Below, in pieces: positions 7,301-13,901 of a stretch of 17,633 bases of DNA. The stretch covers positions 1 through 17,633 of the forward strand of contig JALWDV010000059.1 of assembly GCA_027036755.1 (NCBI GenBank), read 5' to 3'. Both the position numbers and the translations under genes were made by a program. How positions within the stretch are numbered: position 1 is the stretch's first letter; each line of letters opens with the position of its first letter. The notes beneath the pieces were generated by a model. The model had not been told where the DNA came from. It worked only from the letters and a program-made list of their open reading frames with translations, and did no database searches. Source of the DNA: Anaerolineae bacterium. GTDB taxonomy: Bacteria > Chloroflexota > Anaerolineae > J102.

Positions 7301-8962
7301 CAGCAGCCAGCCGCGAAAGGCGTGGGTCATGCCCAGACGATGAGGTTGCAGGGTCTCCGATTCGATGAGCGCATCCAGCAGCGAGAGCGCCTGCTGATAA
7401 TCGCCGGTGGTCAGAGCCTGGGCCGCGGCGATGATGCGTTCGCCCCAGGCGACGATGTCCTTCCCCGCGCCTTCCTGGCCCGCGCGAAGGAGCTCGCGGC
7501 CCAGGGCCCGGGCCCAGGCGGGATTCAACTCCAGGGCGAGGGGGGCGGCATCCAGCGCCATGCCCAGATAAAGCTCGCCGTCTTGCAGCAGCCGATAGCT
7601 GAGATGCTCCAGCCACAACTCGCGCCAGGCCAGATCCGCCCAGCGAGCGGGGCCGTCCAGCTTCAGATCGTCGGCCTGGCGACGCAGGGCCAGGGCCAGC
7701 TTTTCGAAGCCTTGGCTGGCGATTTCGGGCGCTTCGTCCCGGGCAATGGTCAGGAGCTCGCGCCGCACATCCTCATGGAAACGCCAGCCATGGGGCAATG
7801 GCTGCAAAATGGGCAGGGAGAAAAACCATTCCGATTCGGGCGTCGCGTCCGGCGGTTTATCTAACAGCAGGGCGAGGCGCTGACGGGTGATGCGGCGAGG
7901 CAGCGCGGCCAACAGCAGAATGCGTTGCCGCTCCGGGGGCAGCGCGTCGAACAGTTGGCGCAAGGGGCTGTCCTCACTGTTGGGATCAGGATCGCGCTTC
8001 AGTGTTTGGCGGAACGCGGCCCGCACGGCCAGGTGCAAGGGCAGCGCCGCCTCGGCGGTTTCCGATTCGTCCGCGGGCTTGTGGCCGTTGTAGCGATGCA
8101 GGAAGCTGCGGACGTCGTCTTGCGGGAAGGGCTTAAGTGCGAAATGCTCCATGAGATGGGCCAGGGGCAGCCAGCGCTCGCTATCGGGCGCATTGACGCC
8201 CGCCATCAGCCACAGACTCTGGATGGGGATGGCTCCGTAAGCGCCGCTGAGGAGTTGCAGCAGCCAATCGGCCAGCCAGCCGCCCGCCCGATCCACGTCA
8301 TCGAAGAAGAAGGCCAGGGTTTCGCTTTGGGCGATGGCGCGGATATCGTCCAGCCACAGGGGCGCAAGCGCGGCCACCGGGTCCATCGCTAGCTGGAAGG
8401 CTTCCTCATCGGGCAGAAGCTGACGAGCGGCCTCCTCTCGCACGCGTAGCTGATCTCCGAAGAGCGCGGACGTGTCAGCGGTGGCGACGACGCCCCATCC
8501 CGACGAGCGATGTCGCCAGGCGATGGCGGAATCCACCAGTTTATCCCCCAAAAAGAATCGCACGCCCGAGACGCTGTCCAGACGCCCGGCCAGCAGTTGG
8601 GCGTCGTCTCGCCAGCGTTGATATGCAGCGGCGAAGGCGGGCATGGCCACGCCCTGCCGGGCCAGTTGCTCGGCCAGATGCACCATCACGGCCAGAGGGT
8701 CTTCGGCGTCGCCGCTATCCCACAGCGCGCGCACGCCCTTTTCGAGCCCGGCCAGGCGCTGCAGATGGCGCATGAGCCAGGTTTTGCCCACGCCCGGCTC
8801 GCCAGTGATGGCGAAAATGTAGTGGCGCGCGGGATCGTCGAAATCGAGGGTGAGGTTCCGCCGAAAGCGTTCGATGAATGGCGCGCGGCCAATGAAACCG
8901 GTTCCCTGGCGGCGTTGCAAAACATCCAGCAGAGAGACGTAGGGGGGATGGATGGCGGTCAT
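4340..8962 (-). CDS. Giant STAND-like ATPase with about 27 tandem TPR units
   Basis: A 1540-aa protein from the ATG at 8962. The N-terminal third is a P-loop NTPase of AAA/STAND type: Walker A GEPGVGKT (54-61) and a Walker B-like LAFFFDDVD (216-224), then a helical or winged-helix-like segment. From about residue 540 to 1458 there are about 27 contiguous 34-residue TPR units of the pattern DDAWAL..RG..YR.LGRY.EAL.DFDRAL.L.P, ending in a short helical cap. Such proteins bind partners through the superhelix and switch on nucleotide binding; some relatives are signalling or anti-phage sensors. No N-terminal effector, DNA-binding or membrane domain is seen, so the role is unknown. I prefer the ATG at 8962 (GAGG 6 bases upstream, 8969-8972); an in-frame TTG at 8998 would add 12 residues. 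It is flanked by convergent or unrelated genes and appears to be a single-gene unit. Confidence 0.9.
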   Translation of the reverse strand: MTAIHPPYVSLLDVLQRRQGTGFIGRAPFIERFRRNLTLDFDDPARHYIFAITGEPGVGKTWLMRHLQRLAGLEKGVRALWDSGDAEDPLAVMVHLAEQLARQGVAMPAFAAAYQRWRDDAQLLAGRLDSVSGVRFFLGDKLVDSAIAWRHRSSGWGVVATADTSALFGDQLRVREEAARQLLPDEEAFQLAMDPVAALAPLWLDDIRAIAQSETLAFFFDDVDRAGGWLADWLLQLLSGAYGAIPIQSLWLMAGVNAPDSERWLPLAHLMEHFALKPFPQDDVRSFLHRYNGHKPADESETAEAALPLHLAVRAAFRQTLKRDPDPNSEDSPLRQLFDALPPERQRILLLAALPRRITRQRLALLLDKPPDATPESEWFFSLPILQPLPHGWRFHEDVRRELLTIARDEAPEIASQGFEKLALALRRQADDLKLDGPARWADLAWRELWLEHLSYRLLQDGELYLGMALDAAPLALELNPAWARALGRELLRAGQEGAGKDIVAWGERIIAAAQALTTGDYQQALSLLDALIESETLQPHRLGMTHAFRGWLLRAEGRMQDAVEAYARAAETNPHLAWAAAQEAATWLLMERMEPARERLADALTKRPELDWGLGLRGWFAYGDERLRDAHNDFSSALSLNPAQLAWVLPFRGEIRRLLGNQEGALSDLDQAIERFPQRAWLHALRGVILNELARPEEALAAFRQALSLAPDEAWIIAQQGLALEALDRGDEALAVYSRALELAPDDAWTLTRRGALLKQQGRHSEALADLDQAVTLTQTDAAPLAVRAMLRHELAEHALAVDDLDAVLALQSDDFDALRLRAQSRYHLKRYEGAVDDLTRALMLAPTDVDLLIWRSRAFVGLGQLDDALTDINTGLGIEPDNLDLLVQRGDLYRRMGRYEAALADLDKALAENPHHARALACRGDVYRQLGRDEEAVSDFARALAINPDDGWTLARRADVYRRTDRYQEALADFARALAIDPDDAWALAHRGETYRQMDDLDLAIKDFSRALELDQSDYWAWAGRGETWRQLGELDLAVKDLSRALALKPDDPVLLELRGTALAELNRDEEALEDFNRAMSAHPDQSALLTLRGDLLLKMRRYEESEADLNQALTLNSENVDALVVRGRLLRTLQRYRDALVDLDRAISLRPDDGWAMAYRGELHRLLKRYHASLTDLSGALSLLPDEPWILAQRGETHRLLGMYGEALSDLTRSLELRPQDIWTLATRGQVLRTLGRYDEALEDFTRAIQLSPNYAWAYASRGETLRVVKRYEQALQDLDRALALSPDMTWALVNRGQVHLALKNGEAALEDFDKVVSLNPNYAWALAGRGQAYRMLGQLDAALDDFHRAIAINPNFVWALVNRGHVFRLMGRYQQALADFDRAISLDPNNAWAMAGRAQVNRALERYEQAQSDIGRAIALTPELDVDLFRRAITRQLKGDVEGARADLDEAIGIAESVYEIEPENWRNTFNLAIYYLARGRRTLSERLYREGLSAPAPTAEIKRAERTLEDYLALFPDNNVARAALEMIRDYLRNG
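4587..7341 (-). repeat. 102-bp coding tandem array (27 TPR units)
   Basis: The TPR part of the large gene is a tandem array with a 102-bp period. The units are clearly related but diverged, most sharing AW at positions 3-4, RG near position 9 and a terminal Pro, which points to old internal duplication followed by drift. Units near the C-terminal end (for example NYAWALAGRGQAYRMLGQL, NFVWALVNRGHVFRLMGRY) look more alike than those near the start of the array. That would fit later duplication at this end, but I cannot compute it. Confidence 0.8.
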
Positions 8963-9151
8963 CGCGGGCCTCGTTGGGGGAGAGTATTCGTCAATCAATC
9001 ATCCTATTCGCTCCCGACGCACACGCCAACCCCGATTGAAACCAAACGCCCCCAAGCCCCGGCGCGACGCGCGAGTTTCGGGCGTAAGCAAAAGACACAG
9101 GTTTTTCGTCGAATAGTGGGGGACATGCAACGTTGGCTGTACTGAAAAAAC

Positions 9152-9263
9152 CTTCACCACGGAGGCACAGAGCGCACGGAGGAAGAAAAAGGTGAGATTT
9201 GGAGAGAAATTTCTCTGTGAACTACCACTATTTTCTCCGTGTCCTCCGTGTCTCCGTGGTGAA
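9152..9263. repeat. CACCACGGAG-type inverted repeat
   Basis: TTCACCACGGAGGCACAGAG at the left and the complementary TCCGTGTCTCCGTGGTGAA at the right, with further CACGGAG / CTCCGTG iterations, form a long imperfect inverted repeat. I recall similar CACCACGGAGACACGGAG repeats dispersed in many bacterial genomes. It lies about 190 bp upstream of the TPR gene start and so within its possible leader or promoter region; no promoter could be made out there. Confidence 0.55.
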
Positions 9264-9434
9264 ATGACCTTTTTGCAGTGGAGTCAATGTTTCCTGCGCA
9301 TTCCGCACATCGGGGGAGATGTGGGGGAAAGCGAAATGGGGGGACGAACAGGAAAGGTCTAAAGGGAGTGTTTGATCATCTCGCAAAAACGCGATTTTGT
9401 CAAGTGGGCCGGAAAGCGCCGCAACAATTCAAAT
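9264..9434. other. Gap without recognised features
   Basis: Between the inverted repeat ending at 9263 and the composite element starting near 9435 I see no gene, hairpin or promoter that I can support. A frame open from 9278 to 9526 runs into the neighbouring repeat and has no recognisable protein character. Confidence 0.4.
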
Positions 9435-9740
9435 GGGTGCGTTCAATTCCGGTTGGAAGCGTTTGCCACGTCCGCCCGGCGACTTCATCGCCGGGCCACA
9501 AAACAGCACCGGATAAATCCGGCTAGCCCCGAAGGCCGAAATGATTGTATGGTTTGCTATGATAATGCGCCGCGCCGGATGTGCGATCCGGCGCACTCTT
9601 CCCGCTCAACCCGCCGGATCGCATATCCGGCTGTGCGCAAGCGCAAGCAGCCAACTATACAACGACTTACGCCTCCTTGTACTAGCCCCGAAGGGGCGCT
9701 GTTTCTAGCCGGGGGACTTCATCCCCCGTCGCTGGCGGCG
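9435..9740 (+). mobile_element. Copy 2 of the TIR element, interrupted by a 147-bp insertion
   Basis: 9435-9534 matches the left part of the intact copy at 11188 (GGGTGCG end, GGTTGGAAGCGTTTGCCACG, hairpin CCCGGCGA...TCGCCGGG, CGGATAAATCCGG), and 9694 to about 9740 matches its continuation (GGGGCGCTGTTTCTAGCC, GGGGGACTTCATCCCCC). The right terminal repeat is missing: after about 9740 the sequence changes to a different GC-rich hairpin (GGCGGGCGC-GAA-GCGCCCCGCC). The loop of the first large hairpin reads CTTCA, the inverse of TGAAG in the other two copies. Confidence 0.7.
9535..9681 (+). mobile_element. 147-bp palindromic mini-element, copy A, nested in copy 2
   Basis: Flanked by an exact 12-bp direct repeat CTAGCCCCGAAG (9523-9534 and 9682-9693). 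Removing the insert plus one copy restores an uninterrupted GGCTAGCCCCGAAGGGGCGC, which corresponds to the unbroken site in the copies at 1-127 and 11188-11367. Inside are the hairpins GCGCCGGAT-GTGCG-ATCCGGCGC (9572-9594) and GCCGGAT-CGCAT-ATCCGGC (9613-9631), and near-terminal arms ATTGTATGGTT / AACTATACAA that could close the fold. It is the same length as copy B (434-580). It has no coding capacity. Confidence 0.7.
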
Positions 9741-9859
9741 GGCGCGAAGCGCCCCGCCCATGAATGGGTTAATTTAGCTTTCCAAACTACCAAGGTAGGC
9801 GTACTGAGCCAACGTTCAAGACAGCGTTCGTCAGTTTTGCAGCCTTGGCCGCTGGACTT

Positions 9860-9927
9860 GCCCCCTCCCCGGCCCTCCCCCGCCAGTCGTTTCACTCCTC
9901 TGCAGGGGAGGGAGCCGCTGGTTTGCA
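9860..9927 (-). repeat. 68-bp interspersed repeat, copy 2
   Basis: Reverse-complement counterpart of 719-786 with about five substitutions over 68 bp. It carries the same CTCCCTCCCCTGC...GGGGGAGGG palindromic core and ends in the TGCAAACCAGCGG motif. It lies downstream of the folD terminator. Confidence 0.65.
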
Positions 9928-9957
9928 TTTGTGAACATTCATCAGCGCCACAATCAG

Positions 9958-9992
9958 AAACGCCCCGAAAGCGGCTGGCCTCCGGGGCGTTT
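9958..9992 (-). terminator. Probable folD terminator
   Basis: AAACGCCCCG (9958-9967) pairs perfectly with CGGGGCGTTT (9983-9992), a 10-bp GC-rich stem with a 15-base loop. On the minus strand it begins 35 bp after the folD stop and is followed by a modest U-tract (TTTCTGATTGT). Confidence 0.65.
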
Positions 9993-10026
9993 TGTCATTC
10001 GGGTTGTCGATGATGCGCCGAGAGCG

Positions 10027-10914
10027 TTACTCGATGAGACCCAGGCGGCGCTTGCGGCCGTCCAGGGTGTTCTTCAGCAGCATGGCGATGGTCATGGGGC
10101 CCACGCCGCCGGGCACGGGCGTGATGTAGCCCGCGACTTCCTTGGCTTCATCGAATTTGACATCGCCCACCAGGCGGTAGCCCTTCTTTTTGGAGGGATC
10201 ATCCACCGCGTTCACGCCCACATCGATGACGGCAGCGCCCGGCTTGATCCAGTCGCCGCGCACCATCTCGGCCCGGCCAATGGCCGCCACCAGGATGTCG
10301 GCCCGGCGGGTGACCTCGGGCAGGTTTTTGGTGCGGGAATGGCAGATGGTGATGGTGGCGTTGCGATGCAGCAGCAGCATGGAAACCGGCAGGCCCACGA
10401 TGTTGCTGCGGCCCAGAATCACCGCGTTCTTGCCCTCGATCTCGATGCCGGTGCGATCCAGCAGCTCGATGACGCCGCGCGGGGTGCAGGGCGCGAACAG
10501 GGGCTTGCGGCCCTTCATCGAAAGCCGCCCGATGTTGATGGGATGGAAGCCATCCACATCCTTGGTGATGTCGATTTCGGCCAGCACGGCCTCTTCGTTG
10601 ATGTGATCGGGCAGGGGCAATTGCACCAGGATGCCATCCACCTCGGGATCAGCATTCAGCTCGCGCACGCGGGCGATGAGCTCCTCCTGGCTGACGCTCT
10701 CGGGCAAGTCAACGCCGATGGATTTGATGCCCACTTCGGCGCAGGCCTTCTTCTTCATCCGCACATAAGTCTGGGAATCCTTGCGCTCGCCTACCAGCAC
10801 CGCGGCCAGACCGGGAACAACGCCGTGTTCCTCCTTCAATTTCGCCACTTCTTGGGCGATTTCGCCGCGAATTTTGGCGGCAATCGCTTTTCCGTCGATG
10901 ATTTGAGCTGTCAC
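10027..10914 (-). CDS. folD: Bifunctional methylene-THF dehydrogenase / methenyl-THF cyclohydrolase
   Basis: A cytoplasmic enzyme that oxidises 5,10-methylene-THF to methenyl-THF with NADP and hydrolyses it to 10-formyl-THF, feeding purine synthesis and the formylation of initiator tRNA by Fmt. The protein is 295 aa, normal for FolD. The catalytic YxxxK motif is Y50...K54 in SQTYVRMKKKA; Q98 lies in LVQLPLP and D121 in KDVDGFHP, both family active-site residues. The dinucleotide-binding signature GRSNIVGLP is at 168-176, and TPVPGGVGPMT is near the C-terminus. The start is GTG, chosen because AAGGAG (10923-10928) lies 8 bases upstream and the N-terminus aligns with the family. It appears monocistronic, with its own terminator. 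The gap to glmS (474 bp) is filled by repeats. Confidence 0.97.
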   Translation of the reverse strand: MTAQIIDGKAIAAKIRGEIAQEVAKLKEEHGVVPGLAAVLVGERKDSQTYVRMKKKACAEVGIKSIGVDLPESVSQEELIARVRELNADPEVDGILVQLPLPDHINEEAVLAEIDITKDVDGFHPINIGRLSMKGRKPLFAPCTPRGVIELLDRTGIEIEGKNAVILGRSNIVGLPVSMLLLHRNATITICHSRTKNLPEVTRRADILVAAIGRAEMVRGDWIKPGAAVIDVGVNAVDDPSKKKGYRLVGDVKFDEAKEVAGYITPVPGGVGPMTIAMLLKNTLDGRKRRLGLIE

Positions 10915-10971
10915 GTTTTTGACTCCTTGATGATTATTTGGGTAACTACTAATGTCTCATCACCACTTTCT

Positions 10972-11056
10972 GCCACGAAGACACGAAGAAGCCGAAGGCA
11001 CGAAGTATTTTTTATTTTTTCCTTCGCACCTTCGAAAAACTTCGAACCTTCGTGGC
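10972..11056. repeat. GCCACGAAG-type inverted repeat
   Basis: GCCACGAAG (10972-10980) and CTTCGTGGC (11048-11056) form perfect 9-bp arms, with additional CACGAAG / CTTCG iterations inside and an AT-rich centre. It belongs to the same general class of dispersed repeat as 9152-9263. It lies about 60 bp upstream of folD, where a promoter would be expected; a promoter could not be identified. 11057-11187 shows nothing else. Confidence 0.5.
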
Positions 11057-11187
11057 TTTTTGAGGTTTAAGTCGAGTACATTAGCAGTTACTTATTTGGA
11101 TCGATTTACTGCCGATATCCGACCTTGAAAGGCCAACTTTTATCACAGTGAAATATATCACAACATCTCTCCTTCTGTAAATGAGCT

Positions 11188-11367
11188 GGGTGTTTCCAAT
11201 TTCGGTTGGAAGCGTTTGCCACGTCCGCCGGCGATGAAGTCGCCGGGCTGCAAAACAGCGCCGGATAAATCCGGCTAGACCCGCAGGGGCGCTGTTTCTA
11301 GCCGGGGGACTTCATCCCCCGGCGCTGGCGGCGTTGCTGTTTCTTCAACCGAAATAGGACGCACCCC
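11188..11367 (+). mobile_element. Intact 180-bp element with terminal inverted repeats (copy 3)
   Basis: The left end GGGTGTTTCCAATTTCGGTT and the right end, read in complement as GGGTGCGTCCTATTTCGGTT, form near-matching terminal inverted repeats of about 24 bp. Inside are the hairpins CCGGCGA-TGAAG-TCGCCGG (11228-11246), a stem AAACAGCGCC / GGCGCTGTTT enclosing GCCGGAT-AA-ATCCGGC, and GCCGGGGGA-CTTCA-TCCCCCGGC (11301-11323). There is no coding capacity, as expected of a MITE. It ends 21 bp before the glmS stop codon, so it may serve as the glmS transcript 3' end. No target duplication is evident in the flanks. Confidence 0.7.
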
Positions 11368-11388
11368 AATCATTTGGGCCTTCGTGTC

Positions 11389-13236
11389 CTACTCCACCGT
11401 CACGCTCTTGGCCAGATTGCGGGGCTGGTCGACATCGGAGCCGCGCCACACCGCGATGTGATAGGCGAAAAGCTGGAGGGGAGCAACCGTAAGGATGGGC
11501 AGCAGCCAGGGGGAGGCTTCGGGCACGACGATGAGATCGTCCGCCTTGGCCGCCACCACATGATCATCGGGATTCACCACCGCGATGACTTTGCCCTGCC
11601 GGGCCTTGACCTGCTCCACCTGGCTCACCATCTTTTCGTAAACGCCATCGCGAGGGGCTATGGCCACGGTGGGCATGGTCTCATCGATGAGCGCAATAGG
11701 CCCGTGCTTCATCTCGCCCGCGGGATACCCCTCGGCGTGAATGTAGCTGATCTCCTTCAGCTTCAGCGCGCCCTCCAGCGCGATGGGATACTGCAAACCC
11801 CGGCCCAGATAGAGGAAATCGGCGTAATTGGCGTAGGCGATGGCCAGTTTGCGGATGTCCTCGTCCTGGGCCAGCGCGTCGCCCAGCTTTTGCGGCAGCA
11901 GGGCCAGCTCGTGGGCCAGGGCCAGCGACGCGTCTTCATCCATCAGCCCCCGTTGCTGAGCCAGATACATGGCCAACAGCAATTGATCCGCCACCGATGT
12001 GGTGAAGGCCTTGGTGCTGGCCACGCCGATCTCGGGCCCGGCCTGCATGTAAATGACGCCATCCGCCACCCGCGCAGCCTGGGAGCCCACCGCGTTGACG
12101 ATGGACAGCAGGCGGGCGTTATGCCGACGGGCCTCCTCCATCGCGGCCAGGGTGTCCACCGTCTCGCCCGATTGGGTGATGGCCACGAACAGGGTGTTTT
12201 CATCCAGGATCGGCTCCCGGTAGCGATACTCGGAGCCGTAATCCACCTCCACCGGCAGCCGGGCCAGCCGCTCGATGTAGAACTTGCCCACCAGGCCCGA
12301 GTAATACGAAGTGCCGCAGGCCACGATGGTCACCTTGTCGATGCGCTGCGCCAGCTCGGGCGTCAGATTCGCCTCGGGCAGCGTCACCCGGCCCGAAAGA
12401 AAATCCACCCGCCCGCGAATGGTGTCGGTGAGCGCGTTGGGCTGATCGAATATCTCCTTCTGCATGAAATGCCGATACGGCCCCTTGGCCGCGGCCACCG
12501 GATCCCAGGGAATGCTGAGAATCTCCTTGTCGGGCAGGGACTCGCCATCCAGATTCGCGAAGCGAACGCCCTGCCGGGTCACCACCGCCATCTCCCGATT
12601 TTCGAGAAAACTCATGCGCCGGGTGTGCTCCAAGATGGCGGGGATGTCGGAGGCCAGGAACATCTCGCCCTGACCATAGCCCACCACCACTGCGCCGGCA
12701 TTGCCCAGCCGGGCCGCGATGAGACGATCGGGCTCGTAGCGGCTGAGCACGACCACCGCGGAAGGCCCCTCCAGCAGCCTCAACGCCCGCCGCACCGCCT
12801 CCTCCAGGTCTTCGCTGGCCGTGAACTCCCGGTGGATGAGTTGCACGATGACCTCGGTGTCGGTGTCCGAGGCGAATGCGTAGCCCTGGGCCGTCAGCTC
12901 CTCCCGCAGCGGCAGAAAATTCTCAACAATGCCGTTTTGCACCACCACGATGTTGCCATCTTTGGCCCGATGAGGATGGGCGTTGGCGGAGGTGGGCGGG
13001 CCGTGGGTGGCCCAGCGCGTATGCCCGATGCCGATGCGCCCGTGCAGCGGCGCTTCCGCCACTCGATTTTGCAAATTCACCAGCTTCCCCGCGTCTCGCC
13101 GGATTTCGATCTTGCCGTTTTCTTCGATGACGGCCAGGCCTGCGGAATCATAGCCGCGATACTCCAGCCGTTTCAAACCTTCGAGGATGATGGGCGTCGC
13201 CGCCCGCGGGCCAACATAGCCAACAATGCCACACAT
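11389..13236 (-). CDS. glmS: Glutamine-fructose-6-phosphate aminotransferase (isomerising)
   Basis: Makes glucosamine-6-phosphate from fructose-6-phosphate and glutamine, the first step to UDP-GlcNAc and the cell wall. The protein is 615 aa (E. coli enzyme about 609). The N-terminal glutaminase domain begins MCGIVGYVG with the nucleophile Cys2; HTRWATHG (72-79), QNGIVEN (100-106) and TDTEV complete the site. Two SIS sugar-phosphate domains follow, with ACGTSYYSG and ITQSGET in the first and the LGRGLQYPIALEGALKLKE and MKHGPIALID segments in the second; the C-terminus KSVTVE is typical. The ATG at 13236 is fixed by the need for Cys at position 2 and by AGGAG (13244-13248); the frame stays open upstream to 13431 but that part is not protein-like. 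No glmS ribozyme is recognised in the leader. An inverted repeat lies just upstream. Confidence 0.97.
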   Translation of the reverse strand: MCGIVGYVGPRAATPIILEGLKRLEYRGYDSAGLAVIEENGKIEIRRDAGKLVNLQNRVAEAPLHGRIGIGHTRWATHGPPTSANAHPHRAKDGNIVVVQNGIVENFLPLREELTAQGYAFASDTDTEVIVQLIHREFTASEDLEEAVRRALRLLEGPSAVVVLSRYEPDRLIAARLGNAGAVVVGYGQGEMFLASDIPAILEHTRRMSFLENREMAVVTRQGVRFANLDGESLPDKEILSIPWDPVAAAKGPYRHFMQKEIFDQPNALTDTIRGRVDFLSGRVTLPEANLTPELAQRIDKVTIVACGTSYYSGLVGKFYIERLARLPVEVDYGSEYRYREPILDENTLFVAITQSGETVDTLAAMEEARRHNARLLSIVNAVGSQAARVADGVIYMQAGPEIGVASTKAFTTSVADQLLLAMYLAQQRGLMDEDASLALAHELALLPQKLGDALAQDEDIRKLAIAYANYADFLYLGRGLQYPIALEGALKLKEISYIHAEGYPAGEMKHGPIALIDETMPTVAIAPRDGVYEKMVSQVEQVKARQGKVIAVVNPDDHVVAAKADDLIVVPEASPWLLPILTVAPLQLFAYHIAVWRGSDVDQPRNLAKSVTVE

Positions 13237-13268
13237 AAGGTTGCTCCTGGGGTGGATATTGGGGAGTT

Positions 13269-13313
13269 GGTATTGGATATTGTCAGCATCGTCAATACCA
13301 AATATCCAATACC
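13269..13313. repeat. 13-bp perfect inverted repeat upstream of glmS
   Basis: GGTATTGGATATT (13269-13281) pairs exactly with AATATCCAATACC (13301-13313), with more ATATTGG/ATATC iterations on both sides. It lies 33 bp upstream of the glmS start, in its likely 5' leader, so a transcript from further upstream would fold here. It may be a regulatory hairpin or simply an AT-rich dispersed repeat. Confidence 0.5.
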
Positions 13314-13323
13314 AGATATCTAA

Positions 13324-13901
13324 CTTTTCCGCCACTGCCGCGCTCTTTGTCCCGTCGGTCGCCCGGCGATGTTTCGGGCGCGGCTCTCGTTGTTCCCCAT
13401 GACGTCCGGTGGTGGCGCACCGGGAAGGCATCCGCCGATCTCTCGATTTTCCCGCTGGCTTGGGCCAGGGTTAGGCCGCCCTTGCGGACGACAACCTTCT
13501 CCTCGTCAACTGCGCCGCCCCTTGCGGGCGCAGTCCAGGCGCTGCGTCATGGTTTATTGGGGAAACGATGCAACTCAAAATCTATCTCAAAGGCGCCTCC
13601 AGATTTGAAGTGATGGCCCCAGCATTATAATGAAAAAATGGCGGATGAGCAACCATCGCCGAGATTGGATTCAATTGGCTCTCCTCTTCGCTGGTGCTGG
13701 CGATGCTAATCCGGCTGTTGGGCGGCTCCAACTTTCTGGTGGGGATCATAACCAACTATCGCATCATCAGCCGCCTCGTCCTCGCGATATTTTCCGTCCC
13801 GACCGGGCCCTGGCGTCCCCTGCGCCTTTTTTCATGTCCCCGAATTGAGATGTTAGAATGTCGGCATCATCTTATTCCATCTTTCTTTTTCGGAGATTGC
13901 C
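13324..13901. other. Gap between divergent glmS and prenyltransferase genes
   Basis: No convincing gene. It contains a hairpin CTGCGCC / GGCGCAG (13512-13535) and an ATTATAAT box (13624-13631) with TTGAAG 15 bases upstream (13605-13610), a weak promoter candidate for the prenyltransferase. A hydrophobic stretch is open from 13649 to about 13860 in one frame (WLSSSLVLAMLIRLL, LVGIITNYRIISRLVLAIF) with no good start; it could be a gene remnant. Confidence 0.35.

Noticed and set aside
9435..9740. CRISPR-like array of repeated CCGG hairpins
   Set aside because: There is no regular repeat-spacer pattern; the similar units are internal palindromes of two nested elements.
11374..13323. 649-codon open frame on the + strand opposite glmS
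   Set aside because: It is antisense to the fully supported glmS gene, with a composition rich in His, Gln, Gly and Leu typical of a GC-rich shadow frame, and no family motif.
13237..13330. glmS ribozyme or riboswitch in the glmS leader
   Set aside because: The leader is short, AT-rich and built of a simple inverted repeat; I see no core resembling the glmS ribozyme, and no other riboswitch signature was recognised anywhere in the window.
13237..13431. 65-codon N-terminal extension of glmS
   Set aside because: The N-terminal Cys nucleophile must follow the initiator Met, and a good Shine-Dalgarno precedes the ATG at 13236.
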